A DNA stretch of 64,000 bases from QKTW01 sp052161885 (GCA_052161885.1 CP197396.1:1922001-1986000); one strand, 5' to 3'. Positions 1 through 13,100 are shown, counted from the stretch's first letter. Made by a program: numbers and translations. The notes: generated by a model not told the origin, from the letters alone.

Positions 1-3000
1 CTGCCTGCAATACGGTATCTGCAGTGCTGTCAGGATCAAGATCATTGCCGGCTGTGTCCAGCAGGTAATCACCTTGCGTTCCTTTGCCTTTGATTGCGAC
101 AGCAGCAACCATACCCAGGGCGTCGTAACAGGCTTCAGTGATATTATTGTTCGCATCTGTTACCTGTTCCGGCTGCAAGGTTGCCCAGTTATAGCGCTGT
201 ACCGATGTGGTATTATACATAGTATCCCAACTGCTTTGCGGCAGGTACAGGTAATCGCCCCAGTACTGCAAGCCGCCGGCATATACATCATAGGCGTTGT
301 AATAACGTGTGGGTTGCAGAAAACAGGCGACTGGATTATCATAACCTGCATAACCGCCCGGCAGCCATATCCACGAAGAAAAGTCGGAAACGGGGAACCC
401 TGCAATAGCTGCGCTGCGTTTATAGCCAGCTTCCGCCAGCATATCCGGGGTAATAATGGTGCTGCCCGTTGTACTTCCCGGAAATCCGGCAGCCAGCACA
501 TTGTCTGTAAATGCAAGGCTGTAGGCCCGGTACTCCAGACCGTCTATACCATACGCGCCTATGGGATACAGCATATCTCCAAACCTGTACTGGATGCGAT
601 TGCAGCCCAGCAGCCGTTTTTCAGAAGTACTGCCGCCTGCCGGTGTGGCTGCATAATCAATTTCTGTAGCAGTATGTATGGCTGCAGCCAGTACATCCAT
701 AGTCCAGAAACCTGCCACAGGTACGGCGAGACCGGTCACCTCATAGCTCTTCGTCTCACAAGGCATATACAACCTGTAATGGCCACGCATGTCTATGTAA
801 TCAGTAAGCAGGTTGTATGCGGGGGCGCATGTAGCCATAGTGCTGATCGTATAGCTGATATGCATCCTGCCCTGCTCTTGCTGCACCACTGGCAGATTGC
901 TGTTTACTGTACTGTCCTGCCGCGGGTATACAACAGCAGCGGCCTCCAGTACATTGCCAAAACGGTCTACAGCCAGCGTCATGCTGTGGGAAATGCGTGG
1001 GTCTGTGACATTACGTTCACTGCTCCAGCTCATCGACTCCCGCTGCCGGCTGAAAAACACGCCATAGCGGTTGTTGCCAACGGGCTGTTCTTCTTTCACA
1101 TGATAACAGTTCTGCGCTACAGAATAGGGAATGCCTTGTTTTTGCAGGTCCCCGTCCAATGCATATATCTCCTGGCGCAATACACAGCCCTTAAGTGCCC
1201 GGTGGGCTTCCCGCTGCTCTTGTACCGTAGGCTGCTGCAGCCATTCAAAACCCGTGTCCGGCAATTGCCAGCCACTGACGGGATAGTACTCCCGCTCAAA
1301 CCGCTCCAGCAGCGATGTTTCTTTCATCCATGCACCTGTGTGATACCAGGTCTTTGTAAATACCGGATACTGGTCGAGGTCATTTTTTATTACAGCACCA
1401 CTACTGTCTTTGCTGTAAAATGCAGCTTTGTCCGTATCAGTAGTATCTACCCGTCCGAAACCGCGGAACTCCCGTTCTGCATGATCATAGTAGCCGTGAT
1501 GATAGCTGTAGCCCTGTTTATAGCTGCTCTTGCTAACAATGTCGCAGGTAACTACTTCGCTCAGGCATTGCACCGGGAACGGAAGACGTGTAGCCCATGG
1601 CGTGCCGGCAGCCTTGTCTTCCAGGTAATATTTTGTAGAACTTTTGTAGTTCAGGGTTACGGTCTTGCCCATTCCATTATTGTAGCTACGCATCAGGTAG
1701 GGCTTGTAGCCGCCCATTAGGTCTACATAACGTAGCGGCGTGCTGCTGTCCTGCGGCAGCGGACTGCTCCATACGATACAGCCGGTGCCATTGCCGAGCA
1801 AATCAAGCACAGCTATTTTGCTATAAGGATTAGCTCCGGGTGTAACAGCAATGGTTTTGCCTTCGCTCCAGCCATTACCGGCAAGGTTCGTCCACGCTGT
1901 TGTACCGTCCTGGTCCATATACAGGATATCGGCAGCACCCGTACCGCTTACATCTGCCAGGTACAGGTATTGCGGGTTGTAAATATCCTGTGGAGCAAAG
2001 CGGGGCGCATTTTTCATCGTCACTTTTGCACCAAAACGGCCATAGCCCATATTAGGCCAGTAGCACACTTCCCCATTCTTAATACGCACGATGTCAGTCA
2101 TTCCATCGCCGTTCATATCGGCCAGGAAAATACTTTGAATTGGATCGTTCAGCACCAGGCGTGGCCCTTTTTCCTCATCAAATGCAGAAGCACGGAAACC
2201 ACCTTCGGTCATACCTTTGGTGCCTTCGTTTTTATACCAGGTCCATACACGGTCATCGGTTACCAGCAAATCCGGTCGGCCGTCACCATCGAGGTCCAGC
2301 ATTTTAGTAAACGAGCTGCTCCAGTCTACGTTCACTATTCGCTCAAATGTTTTGAATGGCTGCCAGTCCTGGTCATCATCCAGCTCAAAGTATCCCTGCA
2401 CCGGATCATGACACACCAGTTGACGGCGGCCGTCAGCATCGAGATCTGCCCATTGCAGCACTGTGCCTAACCCATTCAGCGATGGCTTTTCAGCCACCTG
2501 TTTTGCAGCCGTAAAATGACCGTCACCCAGGTTGCTTTTATAATACCAGCCACCAGCCTGCTCTGTGAGTATACCCGAGATTCCCTCACCATACAGGTCT
2601 GTCCATTGGTAGGAACCGGTAAGCCCTTGCGGAGCGCCGGATAAATCATCTGACGATATTTTCTGTACAACGCTGTTCCAGTTCGTAGTCTGGTAAGTCA
2701 TCGTCATGGCAGGAAGCGACTTGCGGTACATGCCACCTGCAGGCTTTTTCTTATAACCGGTATGAATAACGGAAGTAATATAATCTGCTTCCATAAGTAC
2801 ATCCGTAGTATTGTCACCAGCATAGACAAAATCCAGGGATGACACAATAACGGGACTAAGGTTAATACCATCACCAAGCTCACGGAAATTATGAAACATC
2901 AATACCCTTTTACACCGACGGTAAGTACGGATCTCAAAGCCAGCATGAAAATCACTGAATGGATCCTTACGACAGGGCCAACCTGAAGCGTTGGGTGTAT

Positions 3001-4030
3001 ATGAAATGCTTCCGTCTGTATTGTCTGTATGGTCGCCATAATCCAGTACAGCTTCCATCAGGTAATCGGGGCCAGGCATATTGTGAGCAGGGAGATCGCC
3101 TGGCATTACAGGTGCGTAAGGACTGTTACCTGACAGGAGAAATGTATTGTAAAAATCTGTACCGACAACAAAATAGGGCCGCTTATTACAATAACGTATG
3201 CTTTTAAGATACTTATTGGTAAATGGTGCAAGACCACTGATGCGGTTCTTTTCCTGTACGGAATTAGTTACGCCCACGACATCTTCTGCGATGTATTCAT
3301 ATTCCTGCGCATTCCCCTTATTGTCAATGCTCAGCTGCGGCAGCCATTTGTAGATGTGCGTTTCATCAGATGGATCTGAGATACACGCAGCGGCTGTTAG
3401 GCCATACCAGGTGCATATATTATCTTTTGTAGTTACACGCCACCATTTATGCGTGCTATCAGCTTTGCTGATCAGTTCTATGCGTGCAAAGAGACCTTCT
3501 ATCCTTGGCCTGTAGCGTTTTACATGATAAACAGAGCCATTGTCCGTAACATCTTCTGCTGCAATGCTGCCATCATCATTATACAATGGCACCAGGTCTT
3601 CGGCACCTGCCAGCAGGAAAACGTCGCTTTCAAGCTCATCTTTATATTGCGGCAACTGTTTGTCCGTACGCCGTTGTATAGCAGGAAGGCTCATACCCCA
3701 GCCCAGCCCGAACTCACTATTGCCGCCACCGCTGCTGTAGGACACACCCAGTGAAGGTGTAAAGCCACCACGGCCCGGCGTAAGCGGAAACCCGACCTGT
3801 AACCCGGCAGTACCGTTTATTGCATTAACACTAAACTTCTCATCAATGCCTTTTAATGCGCCACCACCTTTGGGCAGTGAGATCTCCGGCATCTGTGATT
3901 TATAATAGGGGCTTTGTTCTCCACCACCATCCTGCTTTGGCTGTACAGAATATTGGTCTAACGGGTGCGAATGCTGATGCTGTGCACCGGAGCTCCCGGC
4001 ACCAGGATCAGTATTGTTTATAGTTGACAT
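1..4030 (-). CDS. Tc toxin TcB-type subunit (SpvB/TcaC N-terminus), partial at the left edge
   Basis: I translated this frame directly: it is open from the ATG at 4030 down to base 1 (about 1343 codons) with no stop, so the C-terminus is missing. The N-terminal third has the SpvB/TcaC pattern (LPKGGGALKGIDEKF, then a GLGWG motif). Around residues 480-640 there are FG-GAP/VCBS-like Asp-rich repeats (DLDADG, DLDGDG, DMNGDG). Residues about 765-860 match the TcdB middle region, including the characteristic GYYDHAEREFRGFG. In known Tc toxins TcB forms, with TcC, the cocoon that holds the toxic hypervariable domain and docks on the TcA pentamer. It follows the TcA gene by 70 bp on the same strand. 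Family TcB proteins are about 1450-1500 aa, so either only about 100-150 residues are missing or a fused TcC/Rhs part follows. The family call is firm; the toxic payload is not visible here. Confidence 0.93.
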   Translation of the reverse strand, partial: MSTINNTDPGAGSSGAQHQHSHPLDQYSVQPKQDGGGEQSPYYKSQMPEISLPKGGGALKGIDEKFSVNAINGTAGLQVGFPLTPGRGGFTPSLGVSYSSGGGNSEFGLGWGMSLPAIQRRTDKQLPQYKDELESDVFLLAGAEDLVPLYNDDGSIAAEDVTDNGSVYHVKRYRPRIEGLFARIELISKADSTHKWWRVTTKDNICTWYGLTAAACISDPSDETHIYKWLPQLSIDNKGNAQEYEYIAEDVVGVTNSVQEKNRISGLAPFTNKYLKSIRYCNKRPYFVVGTDFYNTFLLSGNSPYAPVMPGDLPAHNMPGPDYLMEAVLDYGDHTDNTDGSISYTPNASGWPCRKDPFSDFHAGFEIRTYRRCKRVLMFHNFRELGDGINLSPVIVSSLDFVYAGDNTTDVLMEADYITSVIHTGYKKKPAGGMYRKSLPAMTMTYQTTNWNSVVQKISSDDLSGAPQGLTGSYQWTDLYGEGISGILTEQAGGWYYKSNLGDGHFTAAKQVAEKPSLNGLGTVLQWADLDADGRRQLVCHDPVQGYFELDDDQDWQPFKTFERIVNVDWSSSFTKMLDLDGDGRPDLLVTDDRVWTWYKNEGTKGMTEGGFRASAFDEEKGPRLVLNDPIQSIFLADMNGDGMTDIVRIKNGEVCYWPNMGYGRFGAKVTMKNAPRFAPQDIYNPQYLYLADVSGTGAADILYMDQDGTTAWTNLAGNGWSEGKTIAVTPGANPYSKIAVLDLLGNGTGCIVWSSPLPQDSSTPLRYVDLMGGYKPYLMRSYNNGMGKTVTLNYKSSTKYYLEDKAAGTPWATRLPFPVQCLSEVVTCDIVSKSSYKQGYSYHHGYYDHAEREFRGFGRVDTTDTDKAAFYSKDSSGAVIKNDLDQYPVFTKTWYHTGAWMKETSLLERFEREYYPVSGWQLPDTGFEWLQQPTVQEQREAHRALKGCVLRQEIYALDGDLQKQGIPYSVAQNCYHVKEEQPVGNNRYGVFFSRQRESMSWSSERNVTDPRISHSMTLAVDRFGNVLEAAAVVYPRQDSTVNSNLPVVQQEQGRMHISYTISTMATCAPAYNLLTDYIDMRGHYRLYMPCETKSYEVTGLAVPVAGFWTMDVLAAAIHTATEIDYAATPAGGSTSEKRLLGCNRIQYRFGDMLYPIGAYGIDGLEYRAYSLAFTDNVLAAGFPGSTTGSTIITPDMLAEAGYKRSAAIAGFPVSDFSSWIWLPGGYAGYDNPVACFLQPTRYYNAYDVYAGGLQYWGDYLYLPQSSWDTMYNTTSVQRYNWATLQPEQVTDANNNITEACYDALGMVAAVAIKGKGTQGDYLLDTAGNDLDPDSTADTVLQA

Positions 4031-4056
4031 AATTTTTCTTTTAAGTGATAAAGGAA

Positions 4057-4090
4057 ATAAGACCTGCTGCACATGGCATGCAGGTCTTAT
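4057..4090 (-). terminator. Hairpin between TcA and TcB genes, possible attenuator
   Basis: A perfect 11-bp inverted repeat (arms 4057-4067 and 4080-4090, starting ATAAGACCTGC) with a 12-base loop lies in the 70-bp gap between the TcA stop (4101) and the TcB start (4030). The bases following the hairpin in the direction of transcription are only moderately T-rich (TTATTTCC), so full termination is not assured. Partial termination or RNA-end protection is inference. Confidence 0.5.
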
Positions 4091-4100
4091 AAAAAACAAG

Positions 4101-7100
4101 TTAGAGAGAGGGATATCGATTTCTGAGATAAGTCAATACCGCAATCATTTCCGTCGTTGTCAGCACTCTGTTATAAATCATCGTCTGGTAAGTAATACCA
4201 TCCGCTATCTGGTAGTTCCACCATTGTCCCATAGCAATGCCGTTGGAAGAGGTTCTTAATGCAGAGCTCGGGGCCGTCATTGTATTAATGAGCTGCCCGT
4301 TTTTATCATATGCTGTCAATACAGTATGCGAGCTTGCCTGGGATACAGTCACAGCAACAATTACAGGAGATGTACCAAAAGATGGCTGAGTGAGCGTGTA
4401 CTGGTAATCGCCAAACTGGCTCAACACTATATTAACCAGGTTACCGGATTCCGGGGTTACTGCAAAGTTCGCATATGGCCCTATTCCTCTGCTAATACAA
4501 CTGGAGCCGGCATAAACTATCGTAAATGAATCATTGTCGCTAAACACACCACTTGTTTCCTGCAACAAGCTGTTGCTGAACGAAACGGCAGGAGTACCGC
4601 CTACTGTAATCAATGACGGCCTGTCTGATGAAGTGGGAGCAGTAAGATTATAACCATTGCCGGAACTATCATTCCATGTCTGCACTAATCCACCACTGCT
4701 TACCACTCCTGTGTCCGCTTTCCAGCAGGCAAGCGGATCAGGCAGCACAAGGCCAAAGCCCGATTGGTTATATTTTGCATTCAGATAAGCTAAAACCTGG
4801 CTTCTTTCCGAAGCTGTAAGTACCCTGTTATATACCATCGCTTCATACATACCACCATTAACATTATTTGTACCATCAGTACCCATCTGAATCCCCAAAG
4901 AAGAGGAACGCAATGTTTTGTTGTTTAAAGTATCGGTACTGAAAAGCTCGCCGTCTTTATTGTAAAGCGACAGCACTGAAGAAGTATCATTTTGCTTTAA
5001 GGTCATTACCTGTATAAGACCACTTCCCGAAGACGCCAAGCCTAAAATATTATACTGCGCCTGTCCATTCTCCGTCAATACAACGGCTGCAGAACCAGCT
5101 CCAAGCTTAACACTCCAACCTGCACCGGGAACATAATCTCTCCCTCTGCCGATCATAGAAGAACCAACATAAAAAATGGTGAAATCATCGACATCGCCTA
5201 TTACGTTATACTCCTGGGAAAGGCAATTACCAGAGATTCCTATAAAGGGTAAATTACCGGCATCTGTTTCCAGCGTGATTTGTCCCGATGAACCGACTGG
5301 AATAAGGTCATAACCATTACCACTTACGTCACCCCATTTTGTTACCTGTCCGGCAGACACCGTTACGTCAGCATCTGCCTTCCACCAGGCTTTAAGTCCA
5401 GGGGTAACAGAAATCTTATATTTATCTGCGAGGTAATTTTTAATAACCAGCCTTTCATCATCAGTTGCTTTTGAAGGAACAATAATCAGTTCGGCCAGAT
5501 TAAAATGAGCGAAAGAAGTAGTTCCTCCTCTTGATCCCACATTAAAACTGTCCCCTGAAAATGTTTGCCCGCTATGGACTGAGGTATAACCCGACGAGGA
5601 TGGTATCTGATATAATTTACCGTTTAGCTCCACAGAAGTTTCTTTATCCGGATTACTCATATCAAAATTGAGCACATATACCCCTTTTAGATTTTGAGTA
5701 CTACCACTAGAAACACCATATAACGTATACCCTCCGCCACCCGGAGCATTTAATGCAGCCTCATCCAAACCATTTTCATTCAGGAAATAAGCAATCCCTT
5801 TACCTGTATTGAAATTGTCACTTAATTCAAAAAGAACATCGTTGCTTCCCTGACCTGTTTTTTCACCTACCATAAAGACTGTAACATCTTCTGTACCTGC
5901 AGGGAGATTCAGCATTGCCTGGCGAAGCGCCTGTGCACCATTAAACACTAATGCAGGTTTACCGTTCTTCCAGTTCTGTAAAACAGATGGTTGGTTTTGA
6001 AAAACAGATGGCTGGCCGTTTGTACTTATGGGAGCCAAAGTATTACCATGCTCTGTCTGATCATGCCATGCAGTTACCAGGTTATTATTATCCAGAGTTA
6101 CTCCAGCATCAGCTTTCCACCATGCAAGCATTGCAGAAACCGGCAATGAATAGCCTGGCGCAACATCTGGCACAACTGGTGTCGGAGTTCCTGTGCCAGT
6201 ACCCGTGCTACCCGAACCGCCGTTAAATACAGAGCCGGAAGTACTCCCGGTAGCCGAAGCAGGAGATACCGTATAATGAACTACCATCCAGATATCCTTT
6301 ACGCCTTGTGGCGCAATAATGGTATCTGTACTGCTCACTATTTTCTTCACGAAAATATTCCAGTTTTCATCAACTGCAGGTGTCATTGATTTCGACATTT
6401 TCCAGTAACGTTTCTCACCCTGTACAACGGCCGCAGCAGCACCGAATGTCGTCTGTAAGTCTGCAGTGTCCAGGTGGAAAGTATATCCTGAACTATTGAG
6501 ATCCTGGCAATCTATATACAACTCCACTTCTGTAACGTTGATATCGCCCATCTGTGCCAGATAAGGGAAGCGACTACCGATACCTTCAATAGTCATAGTG
6601 TTGCCGTTGCCATACAACAGGTCATGCCATTCATCTGAAAACTCCTGACGCAGGCTGAACATACGGAACAATGATGCTTCTGCTGGTGCACTTGCATCTA
6701 CCGTATCACGCACATACTGCACGGCTTCATTTTTCATTGCACCGCTATCCAGTGCCGTATATTTTACATGCAGGATAAGATCCGAGATGCTGTTATAATC
6801 GAACTGGGCATACGCTGCGGGCAGCTCTATGCGCCATGTACTGATCGCACCCGCACCCTCAAAAGGCAGGTAGCGTTCGTCGCGGAAATTAAATTCAAAA
6901 AGGCCGCTGTCGTTCTGCGCACTGCTGGTTGCAATGGATTGTATATTTCCGTAAACGTTTACGAACCTCAAATCATCCGGCTGTTCTGTATATTCACCAG
7001 AGAGGAGCAAACCATTCTTGCGGTACTTGCTCTTCAGCAATGAAAGCTTGCAGCTGATGGTGGTATAAGGTCCTGCAACACACGGGATAGACAAGCTCAC

Positions 7101-10100
7101 CGATTTAATACGGCGCATATGCTGACCCGGATAATCCATATCGAACAACCATTCCGGCAGATCTACGGTACATGTTTTATTCGTACGCAGCGCCATCAGT
7201 GCATCCGGATCAAGTGCAGCAAGAGATACGTGTTTTGTAAGCTCCAGCTGGCGCTTGTTCAGATCAAAGTAGGAAAGCTCCATACGCTTGATGTCGTAAA
7301 TCAGCTGTTCACCAGACATAAGGCCTTTTTTGAGACTGTCCCAATATCCGTATTGGATAAAGGACGAGGTTTCCAGGTTCAGTTCATAGCGATAGCAACG
7401 TTCTGCTTTTTTAGCAATATCAACAGCCAGTTTATAAGTCTGGAAATAAGTAAATGAGATCTGGCCTGTCATCCAGGAATACAGTTCTTCATTGGTGTAC
7501 TTATCATGCATAGCGGCATCCATTTCGTAAGCGTTCTGGCGCTGCAGTTCATGATTCTTCTGCTCCAGCTGAGCTATTTCCAGGCGTATCTGTGCAGCGA
7601 TCATCTGTTTGTCCAGCTGGGCCAGTTCAATAGTAGCCTGTTTCAGCTGCTGGTTCCACTCGTCTTTACGACGGGCATAACCACCTTTAATACCAGCCAT
7701 TGAACCGATTTGGTTATTTAGAGCGGTTGCTATCCCCAAAACATCTGCACTTTTGTGGATTGAACCTGATTCATGTTCACCACCAGTTTGAACCCCTGAA
7801 GAAAACGCTCCAATCATTATCTCAGGGATAATATTAACCAAAGAAGCTAATGTCGCAGTTGTTCCCTGAGCCACGGTTAATCCGAGTCCAACTGCCATAC
7901 TATCCAATTGTAATTGCTCACCGGGATTCAATCCGCCATCAACAAGGCCCTGGTAGTAGCTCTGGCGTTGTTCTGCCATCAACTGTTGCTGTGTCAGTCC
8001 ATCAATCTGCGCCTGCGCTTCATCTACCTGTCGCTGCTTGATATCAGATGCCGCGTCCAGCACTTTTATTTCCTGGCTGCTGCGCAGCAATGCCAGCATT
8101 TCTGCATCTTTTTTCTCCAGTGCGCTCAATAACTGACTTCCGAGGCCTTTTACTTCCTGTGCCAGCTCCGATGCTTTTTGTGAAAGCACGTTAAAGCGGT
8201 ACTGAGGTATAGGCGCATTAGTATCTGCCAGTGCTGCCGCTATAGAAATACCTGCTGCAGCGGCTTTCACCAACAATGCAGGATCTATCGGCGGATCAAA
8301 CAAGGCAAGTTCGCGTTCTACGCCATCAATATTCTGACAGTTGCGAATCTTGAAAAGACGATCTGCGAGTGTATCCCAATACTGAAGCATATAGTCGTTC
8401 TGCGGCAGGCAGAAGTAGAACATACTTCCGGTAACAAGCCCTGCTGCATTGGATGTATTGCCGGGAGTTGAAGGATTTAACGCTGTAGCACCTGCCGGCA
8501 ATAAAATGCTTTCAATCTGGACAAGAATATCTGAGAAAGAATTCCAGGCACCGCTGTTTGCAAAATTTGCATAAGAATAAACGGCAGACTTAGCACGGGC
8601 CGGTATCTGGAGCGGCCTGCGGCCTAACATCTGTGCGGCAAGTACATAAAGCAGTGTTGCTTCATTGATGTTTTCTCTTGTATCTGTAGCAAAGAGGTTA
8701 TCGCCCCATGCTATCAGGTTATCAAGATACTTCATCACCGTATTCTTCATATATGCTGATATGCGGGTACGTGCTATCAGATGCGGGTTGAACGGATCAT
8801 TGGCCCAGCGGTTCACAGCGTCACGTAAAGCATTTCCTTCAACCATTATTTCAGCCGGAGAAGGTATATCTGTAGCATGATCGTAAAACGGCTGGAAATT
8901 CCAGAAGTCGCTTACAGCTGTTGTTGACACACCGTTAACTACAGTCGTATTGCTGTTGGTCGGGTTGAATACAAATTGATACCAGCGGCGCGCCTCTTCA
9001 AACTGCTGGTTCTGCATCAGTTTGTTTGCTATCAGCAAAGGGATGTGGAAGAACAATTCCCAGTTGTACATTGAATAGGCACTGTCAGCAGAAAAGTCTA
9101 CATCACTTTTGGGGCTGCGTGCATCCACAACGTTATTGGTAGGATCTCGTACCGGCTGATATGTAGTATCAAACTTGATTGTTTCCTGTCCCGCATCATT
9201 CAGATAAGCGACAAATTCCCTGTCCAGCAGTCCGTCAATTCCTTCTGCATACAGTTTATCCAGGAGATCATCGACCTTACTGTATTTAAAGTTGTGGAAA
9301 CGATACTGGAATGCCAGTCTCTGACCGGGATGCTGATTGGAACTAAAAGCAACCCCACTGGTAGAATGATCGCCGCTGCCATTATCAACACCACCGGCAC
9401 CACTGCCACCGCTGCCGGAATCCGCAGATGGCGGAACAACGCCACCACCACCATGTATTACCGGGCCACCGTTGCCTGTATCTCCAGGAGCGAGCTGAAT
9501 ATCTTCAATCCAGTTTTTAAGTTTCTCTACAAAGAAGGTATTGTTATAATCCTTGTAGAAGAAATAAGGTATCTGAACAACTGTAGCCTCTATATAATTT
9601 TCCGGTAGCTTACGTGGAAAAACAAGATATTTACCGTCTCTTTTACCTGCGTCAATATCAGGAGCTAGATTAAGTAGTTGAATATTATTATCTGGATAGT
9701 GCGCATAACCCAGGCTTGTATTCTTTTCATAGTGATAATCTGTATATACATTATGATAGCTGTTACTCAAAAGGTCTAACCTATTAGACATCCAAATAGG
9801 ATAGTTATACAAGCTCCGCACATCCGGTGTATCATTTTGCTGTACAGCTGTTACACCATTGTAATTTACAATAAAGAAACCGGGATTATTCGGAAAAACG
9901 TCACAATAACTCTCATCTTCCTTGAGCAGATCAATCGCCTGATTCAAATCTTGATCACCTACATTATTAAACGGAAATGAATAAGGATTTGCTGTGTAAA
10001 TAATATTATTGTAAAGACGTGCAGGAGAAAGCCGCACAACTTTTTCCACAATTTCGAAACGCATTTTCCCATCAGTATCTTGCTTACAGTAAAAATTAAT

Positions 10101-13100
10101 ACGCTCCCTTTGTTGACGATCAAGAGTCCCGTTTAAAAACCAATTACGATTACCATTACCCCACTCTTTCAACCAAGTTTGTTGATGGAAATAATCTATA
10201 TGATCAAGACTAATAGGGTCTTCTTCCGTAACGACAAAAGAGTATAATGCATCCTTACTTAACTGTTTAGCCAGCCATTTATTATTTTTATACTCAGTCC
10301 ATGCAAGCTGTATTTTCCAGCGTGTTCCCGTCGGTGTTGAATATTTTGCACCAGACCGCACTTTTGTCGCGGCTTCTTGTACCTGATCTTTCGTAAATAC
10401 AAGCCAGTAAAAACGAAGACGTCCGCGCCATAACACCGGCACAAAATGATCACCGTCTATCTGCACATCCATTTTTTCCCAGGCAGACCAGATTCCTTCG
10501 GCACGCTTGCGGTAGAAATAAATATGCGGCTGCTCTTTAGTACGGCCAAATACATGAAGTACATCATCGTTCGGGTATTCGAAGTTCCCGGTTCCGGCGA
10601 TGTTTGTTTCACGATACATTGCAATGATGTCCAGATGTGCCACCTGGTCCAGCCGCTCCAGGTATGTGAGATAAGCATCTTCTACATTATCTTTCGTCAC
10701 TTCATTCTGGTTCAGGAATTTTTCCAGCTCCAGGAAAAACGGAGATTTATCATCACGCAATTCCGGCTCAATCCAGTTTTCCGGATACAGGAAAATCTTG
10801 CGGTTTGCTTCCCATACACGATACAGCCTGCGCCATGTGCTCCATTGCCTGGCCGATGACTTACTCATAGTAAGCGGAACGCTGATGTTGCCGTTGTAAC
10901 TATGCTCCAGGCCCATCAATACACGATCTATCCAGACCTGTATAGTATTGGTGGCCAGCAACACACGGGTGGAAGCCATGCATGGGTTCATTTCAATATC
11001 AACCATCAACGTCTCATAAATGTCGTTTGGTGTAACCCAGGTCTGCTGATACAATGTATGCGGATCCGTTAATTTAACAGGCGGGAACGCAAGCAGGTAG
11101 GCGACCATAGCATCTCTGCGCTCCATACGCAGCTTATCATTTACAGGCTGTACCACATCAAGCCACTGTTTATCATCGTACTGGGCCTTTACAATCTGTA
11201 TTACCTGGCTTGCGTGCTGCTGCTCTATGGTTGGGTTTGAATTAGGTGAAATTATGTTACCCGCAGCATCTGCAAGCACAGCCATAGAAGCAGGAAGCAG
11301 GTACTGCATCTCCAGGCAGTCTATGATCCGCTGATATACTTTCGGATCTGTATAACCAGTAGGGAATGCAACGTTAAGTGTGCCATTATTGGGTGTACCA
11401 TTATTTAAAGAATCATCACCCAGCAATATTTTTATGTCGGCTGTATTCGTTTTAAATAAAGATGTGATCTGATCCAGTGTTCCGGATTTCGAAGCGGTCT
11501 GGATATTCTTCAGCACTTCATACAAAACAATCATATTTTCTTCTGTAAATGCTCTTACCTGCATCCAGCGGATCATATTGGCCATCACGCTGAAACTGAT
11601 AACCGGAGAGGAGATGACCGGCTGCTGATGCGTACGTACAGGCAATTGCGAGAGCACTGGAATATCCGGAATAACAAAATTACCCGGGCTTACAGGAATC
11701 CATAAATATTGCACGTCTGCATAGCCAAGTCCGAATTTCGCAATAAACCTCGCTGCTTTATCGATCAGTGCAATAGTTGTAAACTGATTGGTAAACTCAT
11801 CACTGTCCAATCGGGATATTTCGTCAGTACTGTTTACATATACTGTATCAAGCAGCGCATCATAGCCGCTTATGAGCGTATTACCTGCCGTTACCTGGAT
11901 ACACTTATCCAGCAACAGGTCGGCTACGTCTTCGTCCAGCCTGAATTCTTTTGCAATAAAGCCATAGATATACGGCTTCAGCACTGTAAGTTCAATATAT
12001 GCTTTGATCATATCATACACATATTGCCTGCGCGGTTTTACATCACCTATATACAATGGATGCGCCAGGTTCAGCGGATCTGTCAGTTTTATATATCCGT
12101 CTGCCGGCATAAAGAAACTAAGCGTATCACCAACAAATTCTTGGTCGTCGTTTGTATACACAGGATTATCCTGGCTGACCCTTTCGATAATGCCAACAAG
12201 CTTGGATGCTTTGTCTGCGTCCGAAATACTCTCCAGTATCAGCTGAAGCGCCTTGCTGTTATCATCATTGTCCGCATCATATGCCGGATACCATTTCTTA
12301 AATAATCCGGCGCGTAATGTATCTATCTTGGTGATAAAGCCTGCTGTCTGGTTATTATCTGTAATCAGGTCTTCGATATTATCCCGCAGCAGGTATTCTA
12401 CATCAGCATGACTTATTCCGGCGCCTTTAAAGAGTTTTACGAGCTCTGTAAAGCGTATCGCGGCAAGTGTAGTGCTGAATGGATCCGGGGCTGTGTCATA
12501 TACAGTGGTACCTGCAACATTTGAATAATAACTGCTGTTACTGATCCAGCGGCTGTAGTACTCCCAGTCAGAAACCGAAAGTTTCAGTGCTTTTAAAAGC
12601 ACTACCTGCCGGTATGCCTTGCTGAGTGCTGTAAAATTGGGATCTGCAACAGGACTTATGCCAGTGATTGTAGCCGGCGATGTTATACTGGTGGTAAATG
12701 CACCATCAAGTATCTGCTCCAGTTCTCCCTGTGCAACATGAAAAATGCCGGACAAGTGATTGTAAAAACTATCCTGGTAAATAGTTGTGCTGACAACACC
12801 CTGCGCTGTAAACGGATAATCAGCTGCTTTAATATTTGTAAGCAGCGGATTGTAAAAAATACGCTGGAATTGCGTTGGGATATCTACAGGTTCAGATTGT
12901 GTATAATCCCGGTAGGCGAGGTTTTCAATATTGCTGCGAAGTGTACATACATCTTCAACGCTCATTCTCAGCTGCTCTGATAAATATTTGATCTGTGCCA
13001 GCTGGCGGAAGGTATCTTCGTCGATAGCAGAAACGAGTGATGTAGTTACTCCGGGTACAATAGATTTAATTGTACGGATCGCGCGATCGAGTTCATAGAA

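Noticed and set aside
74..1720. Long plus-strand open frame (548 codons)
   Set aside because: It lies entirely antisense to the TcB gene, is rich in Cys and His with no domain pattern, and the minus-strand reading gives clear SpvB/TcdB motifs.
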